Shown here: in pieces, positions 16,754-24,049 of the stretch
Layout of the letters: every line of letters begins with the position of its first letter
Numbering within the stretch: position 1 is the stretch's first letter
NCBI RefSeq assembly: GCF_024508275.1
Contig: NZ_CP101989.1
Location: 372,001-436,000 of the forward strand
DNA length: 64,000 nt
From: Cellulomonas wangsupingiae
Lineage (GTDB): Bacteria; Actinomycetota; Actinomycetes; Actinomycetales; Cellulomonadaceae
Direction of reading: 5' to 3'
Program-made: the position numbers and the translations under genes
The notes under the pieces: generated by a model
Told to the model about the DNA's origin: nothing
The model's database searches: none
The model's input: the letters and a program-made list of their open reading frames with translations, nothing else

Positions 16754-17596
16754 ATGTCGACGCCGCTCGAAGGCGCGCCCGCGCCGGACGGGGCCGCCGC
16801 CCGGCGACGTCCCGAGCAGCTCCTGCTGGCGTTCACGGGCGAGCTCATGCTGGCCGGTGGTGCCGGCCCGGTGCCGGCGGCGGTGCTCATCTCCGTGCTC
16901 GGTGAGCTCGGTGCCGGCGAGGCGGCCACGCGCGCCGCGCTCACGCGCATGGCCGGCCGCGGCCTGCTCGCGCCCGTCCGCGTCGGGCGGACCGTGGCCT
17001 ACGGGCTGACGCCGCAGAGCGAGCGGGTGCTGGGGGAGGCGCGGGACCGGGTGTTCGACGACGACCCCTTCGCCCCGCGCGGCACGGGCTGGACCCTCGT
17101 GAGCTTCTCGGTGCCGGAGACCCGGCGCGACGTGCGGCACCGGGTGCGCGCGCAGCTGGTGTGGGCGGGGTTCGGGCTGCTGCGCGACGGGCTGTGGATC
17201 GCGCCGGGGGAGGTCGACGTCGCGCAGGCCCTCGGTGGTGTGCGCGACGAGGACCCGGACGAGGGTGTCGAGCTGCTGGCGTTCCGTGCCCACGAGGTGC
17301 CCGGCTTCTCGGCCGCCTCCAGCGTCCGGACGGCGTGGCGGCTGGAGGAGATGCGGCAGCGCCACGAGCAGTTCCAGGAGCGCTGGGCGGGCCGCGAGCC
17401 CGACGTCGCGCACGCGCTGCGCGACGTCACGGCGCTCGTGGCCGACTGGCTCGACCTGCTCCGGGCGGTCCCGCGCCTGCCTGCCGAGCACCTCGCCGTG
17501 GACTGGCCGGGGGCGCGGTCGGTCGGGACGTTCCGGCGCCTGCACGCGGCCCTCGCGGGTCCGGCGCGCGCCGAGCTGGCCCGTCGGCTGTCCTGA
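16754..17596 (+). CDS. PaaX family transcriptional regulator (first)
   Basis: This 280-residue protein matches PaaX-like regulators throughout: an N-terminal winged-helix domain (LGAGEAATRAALTRMAGRGL, then LAPVRVGRTVAYGLTPQSER), the central GWTLVSFSVPETRRDVRHRV segment, VWAGFGLLRDGLWIAPG, and a C-terminal alpha-helical region (PRLPAEHLAVDWPGARS). PaaX represses phenylacetate catabolism in enterobacteria and senses an aryl-CoA; relatives control other CoA-linked catabolic operons. The gene sits between the divergent importer operon and the co-directional acyl-CoA synthetase operon, so it probably controls one or both, with an acyl-CoA as signal (inference). Confidence 0.88.
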   Translation: MSTPLEGAPAPDGAAARRRPEQLLLAFTGELMLAGGAGPVPAAVLISVLGELGAGEAATRAALTRMAGRGLLAPVRVGRTVAYGLTPQSERVLGEARDRVFDDDPFAPRGTGWTLVSFSVPETRRDVRHRVRAQLVWAGFGLLRDGLWIAPGEVDVAQALGGVRDEDPDEGVELLAFRAHEVPGFSAASSVRTAWRLEEMRQRHEQFQERWAGREPDVAHALRDVTALVADWLDLLRAVPRLPAEHLAVDWPGARSVGTFRRLHAALAGPARAELARRLS

Positions 17597-17729
17597 CGCA
17601 CCCTTCCGTCATTCGACGTCTGCCTGACGACCGTCACGGAAATGGTTGACGTCCGGTGTGCCCGGAGTGCACCATCGGTCGTCATCAGCCGTCGCCCCCG
17701 GGCACGGCCCGCCCACGAGGATGTGAGCA

Positions 17730-19421
17730 GTGGCAGACGTCCCGTCGTCGTCCCGTGACCTCGACCGCGCCAACTACGCGGCCGTCTGGGACGCCGTGGC
17801 GCGCGCCGTCCCGGACCGGGTCGCCGTGCGGGCGGACGGCGCGGCCGTCACGTACGCGCAGTTCGAGCAGACGGCCGCGCGGCTCGCGGCGACCTTCGTG
17901 GCGCACGGCCTGGGCGTGGACTCGACCGTCGCGATCTTCATGTACAACCGCGTCGAGTACCTGACGACGCTGTACGCCGCGTACAAGATCGGCGCGATCC
18001 CGGTCAACATCAACTTCCGCTACCAGGGCGCCGAGCTCGCGGACCTGCTCGAGATGTCGCGGCCCTCCGCGCTCGTCTACCCCGCCGGCCTCGCCGCCGC
18101 GGTGGTGGACGCCGCCGACTGCGTCACGCTGCCGGGGCTCGTCCTCGTCGTGCCCGACCCCGTGCCGCCCGGCGTGCCGACGGGCCCCGGCGTCCCCTTC
18201 GCCACGGCGCTCGACGCCGACCCCCTGCCGGCGCAGCCGTGCGGTCCGGAGCACAAGATCTTCATGTTCACCGGCGGCACGACGGGGCGCCCCAAGGCCG
18301 TCGTGTGGACGCACGGCAACCTGTTCGACAGCCAGCAGTTCTCGATCTACGGCTCGCTGCCCGTGGACCCGCCGACCTCGCTCGACGACGTCACGCGGAT
18401 CGCCGCGCGCGACGACCTCCCCGCGACCGTCTGCCTGCCGCTGCCGCCGATGATGCACGCGACCGCGCTGTTCAACGTCATGAACGCGATGGTCCTCGGC
18501 GGCACCGTCGTGTTCCTGCCCGCCGCGCGCCTCGACCCCGGCGCGGCGGTGCGGGCCATCGCGGAGCACGGCGTCACGCGCCTCGTCGTGGCCGGCAACG
18601 CGATCGTCGGGCCGCTGGTCGACGTCCTCGACGCGGGGGCGGGTGCCGACGTCTCGGGGCTCACCACGGTCCTCAGCAGCGGCATGGTGTGGTCCGACGG
18701 CCTCAAGCGGCGCCTCCTCGCGCACGCGCCGCACGCGACCCTCGTCGACATCATCGGCTCGAGCGAGGGCGGGCCGTTCGCGTACGGCGTGGTCCGCGGC
18801 CCGCAGGACCTGCCGTGCCACCCCCGCCTCGCCCCCGGTGCCGTCGTGCTCGCGCCGGACCGCACGCCGGTCGAGGAGGTCGGGCAGACCGGGGTGCTCG
18901 CCTACCGCGGCGCGATGCCGCTCGGGTACCACGACGACCCGGAGCGGACCGCCGAGACGTACCCCGTCATCGACGGCGTGCGCCACGTCGTGCCCGGGGA
19001 CTGGGTGCGTGTGCTGGGCGACGGGTACGTCGAGATGCTCGGCCGCGGGTCCGGGGTCGTCAACACCGGCGGCGAGAAGGTCTACCCCGCCGAGGTGGAG
19101 AAGGTGCTGCTCGCGATGCCGGGCGTCGTCGACGCCGTCGTCCTCGGGCTGCCGGACCCGCGCTGGGGCGAGGTCGTGACCGCGGTCGTCGTCGCCGCGC
19201 CCGGCGCGGGGGTCACCGCCCAGGACGTCCAGGACGAGGTGGGCCGTCGGCTCGCCGGGTACAAGAAGCCGCGGCGCGTCCACCTGGTCGACGAGGTGCA
19301 GCGCAGCCCCAGCGGCAAGGTCGACATGCACCGGCTGCGCCGACGCCTCACCGACGCCGCCGAGCCGCCGGGTCTCGTCGACCCCGTCGTCGCACCCGAC
19401 CGTCCGGGGAGGACCCGATGA
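17730..19421 (+). CDS. AMP-forming acyl-CoA synthetase
   Basis: This 563-residue member of the ANL superfamily has the phosphate loop FTGGTTGRPKAVVW (about 182-195), the adenine motif IIGSSEGG (about 343-350), the GDWVRVLGDGYVEMLGRGSG hinge region and the C-terminal catalytic Lys in RSPSGKVDMHRLR. It should activate a carboxylic acid with ATP and CoA. The family resembles medium-chain or aryl acyl-CoA synthetases; the substrate is unknown. It starts a four-gene operon with thiolase, MaoC and SDR genes and overlaps the thiolase gene by ATGA. The GTG at 17730 is the start. Confidence 0.9.
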   Translation: MADVPSSSRDLDRANYAAVWDAVARAVPDRVAVRADGAAVTYAQFEQTAARLAATFVAHGLGVDSTVAIFMYNRVEYLTTLYAAYKIGAIPVNINFRYQGAELADLLEMSRPSALVYPAGLAAAVVDAADCVTLPGLVLVVPDPVPPGVPTGPGVPFATALDADPLPAQPCGPEHKIFMFTGGTTGRPKAVVWTHGNLFDSQQFSIYGSLPVDPPTSLDDVTRIAARDDLPATVCLPLPPMMHATALFNVMNAMVLGGTVVFLPAARLDPGAAVRAIAEHGVTRLVVAGNAIVGPLVDVLDAGAGADVSGLTTVLSSGMVWSDGLKRRLLAHAPHATLVDIIGSSEGGPFAYGVVRGPQDLPCHPRLAPGAVVLAPDRTPVEEVGQTGVLAYRGAMPLGYHDDPERTAETYPVIDGVRHVVPGDWVRVLGDGYVEMLGRGSGVVNTGGEKVYPAEVEKVLLAMPGVVDAVVLGLPDPRWGEVVTAVVVAAPGAGVTAQDVQDEVGRRLAGYKKPRRVHLVDEVQRSPSGKVDMHRLRRRLTDAAEPPGLVDPVVAPDRPGRTR

Positions 19422-20608
19422 AGTTCACCGACGCCCACGTCCCGTTCGGCCTGAGCTGGACCTCGCCGTTCACCCGGTGGCAGGGCCCGCTGGCCGAGGT
19501 CAACAGCCTCGACCTCGCCGTCGACGTCACCGGCCGGGCCCTCGCGGACCGCGGGCTGCCGCCGCAGGAGATCACCGAGTGGGTCCTGGGCTGCACGGTC
19601 CCCCAGCAGTTCGGCTTCTACGGCGTCACCGGCGTCACGCGCCGGCTCGGTGCCGGCGACCACGGCGGACCGTGGGTCTCGCGGGCCTGCGCGACGTCGG
19701 TGGCCGTCGTCGAGCACCTCGCCGCCCAGGTGCAGCTCGGTGCCCACACGACGACGATCGGCGTCGTCACCGACCGCACCAGCAACGGCCCGCTCATGCT
19801 CTGGGGCAGCGGGCGCGGCCCCGGTGGCGCACCGGTGAGCGAGCACTGGGTGCTCGACCCGATGAGGCTCGACCCCACGACCGGCCAGAGCATGAACGAC
19901 ACCGCGGAGAACACCGCGCGCGACGCGGGCTACACGCGCGAGCAGGTCGACGAGGTCGCCCTGCTGCGGTACGAGCAGTACCGCAGCGCACTGGCCGACG
20001 ACCGTGCGGTGCAGCGGGCCTACATGGTGCCGGTGCGCGTCCCGACGCGCCGCGGCGAGGAGTGGGTCAGCGAGGACCACGGGGTCCACCCGACGACGGC
20101 CGACGGGCTGGCCCGGCTGCGTCCGGTGGCCCCCGACGGCGTCGTGACGCACGGCGCGCAGACCCACCCGGCCGACGGGTGCGCGGGCGTCGTCGTCGCG
20201 AGCGCCGCACGGGCGCGCGAGCTGGGCCGCGACGGCGTGACCGCGCAGGTCCTGGCCACGGGCTTCGCGCGCGCCGCGCCCGCGTACATGCCGAAGGCGC
20301 CCGTGCCCGCCGCGATGCGCGCGCTCGCGGACGCCGGCGTCGAGGTCGCCGACCTCGACGTCGTGACGACGCACAACCCGTTCGCGGTCAACGACCTGTG
20401 GTTCGCCGAGCAGACCGGGTTCGCCCTCGAGCAGATGAACCCGTACGGCTCGTCGCTGGTCTACGGGCACCCGCAGGGCCCCACGGGAGCCCGCGCCCTG
20501 ACCGAGCTGATCCACGCGCTGCACGCGCGCGGCGGCGGCACGGGCCTGTTCACCGGCTGCGCGGCGGGCGACTCCGCCGGCGCCGTCGTCGTCCGCGTGG
20601 ACGGCTGA
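19418..20608 (+). CDS. Thiolase family protein (acyl-CoA acetyltransferase)
   Basis: This 396-residue protein starts at an ATG that overlaps the ligase stop, with GGGGAGGA before it. The nucleophilic Cys lies in SRACATSVAVVEHLA (about 89) and the catalytic His in TTHNPFAVND. The last catalytic motif reads TGCAAGDSAGAVVV, a variant of the usual C-x-G-G-G-x-G; Gly to Ala/Asp changes there set it apart from standard biosynthetic thiolases. It should cleave a beta-ketoacyl-CoA with CoA, releasing acetyl-CoA. With the MaoC and SDR proteins it forms a beta-oxidation-like set that may shorten a side chain. Confidence 0.85.
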   Translation: MKFTDAHVPFGLSWTSPFTRWQGPLAEVNSLDLAVDVTGRALADRGLPPQEITEWVLGCTVPQQFGFYGVTGVTRRLGAGDHGGPWVSRACATSVAVVEHLAAQVQLGAHTTTIGVVTDRTSNGPLMLWGSGRGPGGAPVSEHWVLDPMRLDPTTGQSMNDTAENTARDAGYTREQVDEVALLRYEQYRSALADDRAVQRAYMVPVRVPTRRGEEWVSEDHGVHPTTADGLARLRPVAPDGVVTHGAQTHPADGCAGVVVASAARARELGRDGVTAQVLATGFARAAPAYMPKAPVPAAMRALADAGVEVADLDVVTTHNPFAVNDLWFAEQTGFALEQMNPYGSSLVYGHPQGPTGARALTELIHALHARGGGTGLFTGCAAGDSAGAVVVRVDG

Positions 20609-20672
20609 CCGCCGGCCCACCCGCCACCGCCCCGGCTGCCCGCCCCGACCGCCGAACCCGAGGGAGCACACC

Positions 20673-21191
20673 ATGACGCCCGAGCCCACAGCGCCCCCGG
20701 CGCCCGCCGAGCCCACCACCGAGCCCACCACCGAGCCCACGCTGACCAGCGTGCCGCTGGCCGACCTCCCGTCGCTGGTCGGCACGACGTTCGGCCCGTC
20801 GTCCTGGCGCACGATCACCCAGGACGAGGTCGACCGGTTCGCCGACCTCACGGGCGACCGCAACCCGATCCACCTGGACCCGGTCCACGCCGCCGGGACG
20901 CCGTTCGGCGGCACGATCGTCCACGGCTACCTCACGCTCGCGCTCGTCGTGCCGCTCATGGCGCAGGTCGTCGAGGTGACCGGGGTGACCACCGGTGTGA
21001 ACTACGGGCTGGACAGGCTGCGGTTCCCGGCGCCGGTGCGCGTCGGCTCGCGCATCCGCGTCACGTCCCGGCTCAGCGACGTCACCGAGGTGGCCGGCGG
21101 GTACCAGGCGGTCTTCGAGAACTCGTTCGAGGCCGAGGGGCTGGCCAAGCCCGCCGCGGTGGCCGTCATGATCGTGAGGTACTACGCATGA
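20673..21191 (+). CDS. MaoC family dehydratase (enoyl-CoA hydratase type)
   Basis: This 172-residue hot-dog-fold protein has the hydratase-2 motif FADLTGDRNPIHLDPVHAAG (about 52-71), with the catalytic Asp and His in D-x-N-P-I-H, and then TPFGGTIVHGYLTLALV. This is an R-specific enoyl-CoA hydratase or a MaoC dehydratase of the fatty-acid or side-chain degradation type. The first 25 residues are Pro/Thr/Glu-rich and come from a 12-base tandem repeat (GAGCCCACCACC). An ATGA overlap links it to the SDR gene. It should hydrate the enoyl-CoA formed in the pathway; no acyl-CoA dehydrogenase is encoded nearby. Confidence 0.87.
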   Translation: MTPEPTAPPAPAEPTTEPTTEPTLTSVPLADLPSLVGTTFGPSSWRTITQDEVDRFADLTGDRNPIHLDPVHAAGTPFGGTIVHGYLTLALVVPLMAQVVEVTGVTTGVNYGLDRLRFPAPVRVGSRIRVTSRLSDVTEVAGGYQAVFENSFEAEGLAKPAAVAVMIVRYYA

Positions 21192-22105
21192 GCACCGACC
21201 TCACCGGCAAGGTCGCCGTCGTCACGGGCAGCGGGCAGGGCCTGGGGCGGGCGTACGCCCGGGCGCTGGCCGCCGCGGGCGCCGGTGTCGTCGTCAACGA
21301 CCTCGACGCCGGGGCCGCGCAGGCGACGGTCGACGCGATCGTCGCCGACGGGGGTGCGGCGCTCGCCGTCGTCGCGCCCGTGGGGCCGACCGCGACGGCC
21401 GACCGGCTCGTCGCCGCGGCCGTCGACGCGTACGGACGGCTCGACGTGCTGGTCGCGAACGCCGGCGTGCTGCGCGACCGCGTGCTGTGGAAGACGTCCG
21501 ACGAGGACTTCGACCTCGTCGTCGACACGCACCTGCGGGGGACGTTCACCACGGCCCGGGCCGCCGCCGTCCACATGCGCGAGCGGGGCGAGGGCGGGCG
21601 GATCGTGCTCGTCGGCTCGCCCGCCGGGCAGCACGGCAACTTCGGGCAGACCGGCTACGCGGCCGCGAAGGCGGGGATCGTCGCGATGGCCCGGACGTGG
21701 TCGCTCGAGCTGGCGCGCGCGGGCATCACCGTCAACGCCGTCGTGCCCACCGCGATCACCGCGATGACCGCGACGATCCCCGTCTACGCGGACGTCGCCG
21801 CCGCGTACGGCCGCGGCGAGCCGCTGCCGCGCACGGTGCGCCAGGACCACGCGCTGGGCGGCCCGGAGGACGTCGCGCCGCTGGTCGTGTGGCTCGCGTC
21901 CGACGCGTCGGCCGGTGTGACGGGGCAGGCCATCGGCATCGGCGGGGACAAGCTGTCCCTCTACTCCGTGCCGCAGGAGGTCGGTGTGACGTTCCGGGAG
22001 GGCGGCTGGAGCGCCGACGCGATCGCCGCGGCGTGGGAGGGGACGTTCGGACCGCACCGGCAGCCGAGCGGGATCACGCTGCCGCCGCTCGACCCGCCGG
22101 CCTGA
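21188..22105 (+). CDS. SDR family oxidoreductase (3-hydroxyacyl-CoA dehydrogenase-like)
   Basis: This 305-residue SDR has TGSGQGLGRAYARALAAAGA (about 14-33) for cofactor binding, NDLDA at the end of strand 2 (NAD preference), ANAG (about 92-95), catalytic Ser in IVLVGSPAGQHG and Y-x-x-x-K in TGYAAAKAGIVAM. The closest type is the 17-beta-hydroxysteroid or multifunctional beta-oxidation SDR domain of actinobacteria, normally oxidising a 3-hydroxyacyl-CoA. The C-terminal extension (REGGWSADAIAAAWEG) is typical of that group. It is the last gene of the ligase-thiolase-MaoC-SDR operon and converges on the second PaaX gene. Confidence 0.88.
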   Translation: MSTDLTGKVAVVTGSGQGLGRAYARALAAAGAGVVVNDLDAGAAQATVDAIVADGGAALAVVAPVGPTATADRLVAAAVDAYGRLDVLVANAGVLRDRVLWKTSDEDFDLVVDTHLRGTFTTARAAAVHMRERGEGGRIVLVGSPAGQHGNFGQTGYAAAKAGIVAMARTWSLELARAGITVNAVVPTAITAMTATIPVYADVAAAYGRGEPLPRTVRQDHALGGPEDVAPLVVWLASDASAGVTGQAIGIGGDKLSLYSVPQEVGVTFREGGWSADAIAAAWEGTFGPHRQPSGITLPPLDPPA

Positions 22106-22130
22106 CGGTCGCGGCCCGGGTCGCGGCGGC

Positions 22131-23090
22131 TCAGCGACCCGCGGGGGCCGCGACCCGGGCCGGAGCCGCGGGCCGCGGCCCGGGCGGGTCGGCCAGGACG
22201 GAGAACTGGACGACCTGGTCGGCCAGCTCGGGCGCGTACGCGCCGATCACCTGCCGCACGCGCACCGAGGCGGGCGCACCGAGCTGCTCGTAGGTCTCGA
22301 GGAACAGGTCGCGCGCGTGGTCCCGCGGCCAGTCCGCGGGCAGCAGCCGGCGCGGCAGGTCCGGGTCCAGGCCGGGGAACGCGCGCCACGCGTCCATGAG
22401 CGCGGTCCGTCGGACCAGTGCGTCGACGGGGGAGATGGCGCCCTTGTTCAGCGCGGCGTACGTCGGCTCCCACGTGGTGACGAAGTCCCGGTAGAGCTCG
22501 GCCAGCCCGTCGAGGTCCCACGCGCTCGCGGGGGCCAGGGCCCCGGCGGGCAGCTCGGGGCAGGTGGCGACGAAGGCCGTGGCGTGCGTGACGCCGAGCT
22601 CGCCGAGCTCGGCCAGCGCCTGGTCGTGGCGGGGGTGGGGGGAGACCCACAGGGCGTCGTAGAGCGGCGCGAACCCGAGCCAGCGCAGGCGCGTGCGCAG
22701 CGCCTCGCGGGCGGAGCGGTTCGCCTCCGGGACGGAGAACGCGACGAGGCTCCAGCGTCCGTCCCAGTCGGCGTCGTCGCCCGCACCGAACGCGACGATG
22801 CGCACGGCGCCGGCGCGCATGACGCCCTGGGCGCGCGGTGTCATGGCGTAGAAGGTGTGGCGTCCGCTGCGGGTCGAGACGAGGAGCCCGTGCTTGACCA
22901 TGCGGCTGAGCGCCGCCCGCGCGGCGACGTCGCTCACGCCGAAGTCGGCCAGCAGGTCCACCAGCGCCGCCGAGGGCAGCGGCTCGGTCTGGCCCCACCA
23001 GTAGTCGCCGAGGAGGGTCAGCAGGAGGCTCGGGGGCGAGCCCGCGCGTGTCCGTGGTGTGCGCGTGTCCTGCTCGCCCGTCCGTGCCAT
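22131..23090 (-). CDS. PaaX family transcriptional regulator (second)
   Basis: This 319-residue protein shares the PaaX architecture of the regulator at 16754: winged helix (FGVSDVAARAALSRMVKHGL, then LVSTRSGRHTFYAMTPRAQG), DGRWSLVAFSVPEANRSARE, LRWLGFAPLYDALWVSPHP, and the helical C-terminal domain ending LPADWPRDHARDLFLETYEQ. The extra C-terminal tail is Pro/Ala-rich. It is read divergently from the FAA hydrolase operon with about 100 bases between start codons, so it most likely controls that operon. The ATG at 23090 has GGGAG before it. Confidence 0.9.
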   Translation of the reverse strand: MARTGEQDTRTPRTRAGSPPSLLLTLLGDYWWGQTEPLPSAALVDLLADFGVSDVAARAALSRMVKHGLLVSTRSGRHTFYAMTPRAQGVMRAGAVRIVAFGAGDDADWDGRWSLVAFSVPEANRSAREALRTRLRWLGFAPLYDALWVSPHPRHDQALAELGELGVTHATAFVATCPELPAGALAPASAWDLDGLAELYRDFVTTWEPTYAALNKGAISPVDALVRRTALMDAWRAFPGLDPDLPRRLLPADWPRDHARDLFLETYEQLGAPASVRVRQVIGAYAPELADQVVQFSVLADPPGPRPAAPARVAAPAGR

Positions 23091-23129
23091 GCCCGCTCCC
23101 TCCCCGGTCACCGGCGTGCCCGGCGATGG

Positions 23130-23158
23130 TTGACATATCTTACGTCGTGCGCTGATAG
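23130..23158 (+). promoter_or_regulatory. Sigma-70-like promoter for the FAA hydrolase operon
   Basis: TTGACA (23130-23135) is followed after exactly 17 bases by TGATAG (23153-23158), about 34 bases before the ATG at 23192. A nearby GTGTCACATTTG could be an operator half-site. The region is shared with the divergent PaaX gene, whose product is the likely repressor. The flanking bases ATGGTTGAC also occur at 17641-17649, upstream of the acyl-CoA synthetase operon. Confidence 0.55.
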
Positions 23159-23191
23159 TCGTGTCACATTTGAGCGACCGGGAGCCTGACG

Positions 23192-24049
23192 ATGAAGCTG
23201 GCCAGCACCGTGGACGCACGCCTGCACGCCGTCCTCGCCGACCGCGCCGTCGACCTCACCGACGCCCTGGCGCTGCGACCCGGCGCGGGCGGCCCGCTGC
23301 TGGCGTTCCTCGAGCGCGGGGGCACCGTCGCCGAGCTCGCCGCGCTCGACCTCGACTCCCTGCCGTCCCGGCCGCTCGCCGCCCTGCGGCTCGCCGCCCC
23401 CCTCGCCCGCCCCGGCAAGATCGTCGGCGCGCCCGTCAACTACCTGGACCACCAGGCCGAGATGGGTGAGCAGCGCACCATCGCCGACTACGGGGTCTTC
23501 CTCAAGGCGAGCTCGTCGGTCATCGGCCCGGGCGAGCGGATCCGGCTGCCGTACCGGGACGTGCGCACCGACCACGAGGGTGAGCTGGCCGTCGTCATCG
23601 GCCGCACCGCGAGCCGCGTGCCCGCCGGGGCCGCGCTCGCCCACGTCTTCGGCTACGCCCCGGTCCTCGACATCACGGTCCGCTCCGGGGAGGACCGCTC
23701 GACCCGCAAGTCCTTCGACACGTTCACGCCCCTGGGCCCGTGGGTGACGACCGCCGACGAGGTCCCCGACCCCGGCGCGCTCGGCCTGCGCTGCTGGGTC
23801 GACGACGAGCTGCGGCAGCACGCGTCGACGGCCGACCTGATCTACGACGTCGCCGAGCTCGTCGCGTACACGAGCCACGTCATGACGCTGCATCCCGGTG
23901 ACGTCATCGCCACGGGTACCCCGGCCGGCGTCGGGCCCGTCGCCGCCGGGCAGCGCGTCGCCGTCGAGATCGACGGGCTCGGGCGCCTCGAGGTCGGGGT
24001 CACCGACGACGGCGCGATCGCGTACGCGGACCGTCCGGGGCACCGGTGA
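23192..24049 (+). CDS. Fumarylacetoacetate hydrolase family protein
   Basis: This 285-residue protein has the FAH core: KIVGAPVNYLDHQAEMG, the metal ligands in DHEGELAVVIG, a third acidic residue in PVLDITVRSGEDRSTRKSFD, and the end motif LHPGDVIATGTPAGVGP. The family hydrolyses or decarboxylates acylpyruvates and related C-C bonds in aromatic catabolism. It differs clearly from the gentisate-operon member at 9274, so another substrate is likely. It is first in a three-gene operon with an ADP-forming acyl-CoA synthetase and an FAD monooxygenase; its stop overlaps the next start (GTGA). Confidence 0.88.
   Translation: MKLASTVDARLHAVLADRAVDLTDALALRPGAGGPLLAFLERGGTVAELAALDLDSLPSRPLAALRLAAPLARPGKIVGAPVNYLDHQAEMGEQRTIADYGVFLKASSSVIGPGERIRLPYRDVRTDHEGELAVVIGRTASRVPAGAALAHVFGYAPVLDITVRSGEDRSTRKSFDTFTPLGPWVTTADEVPDPGALGLRCWVDDELRQHASTADLIYDVAELVAYTSHVMTLHPGDVIATGTPAGVGPVAAGQRVAVEIDGLGRLEVGVTDDGAIAYADRPGHR

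Noticed and set aside
17644..17675. TTGACG as a -35 for the acyl-CoA synthetase operon
   Set aside because: No acceptable -10 follows at 16-18 bases, so I list only the shared ATGGTTGAC word as a weak observation.
20690..20740. 12-base tandem repeat (GAGCCCACCACC) at the start of the MaoC gene as a mobile or regulatory repeat
   Set aside because: It is in frame and simply encodes a Pro/Thr/Glu-rich N-terminal tail.
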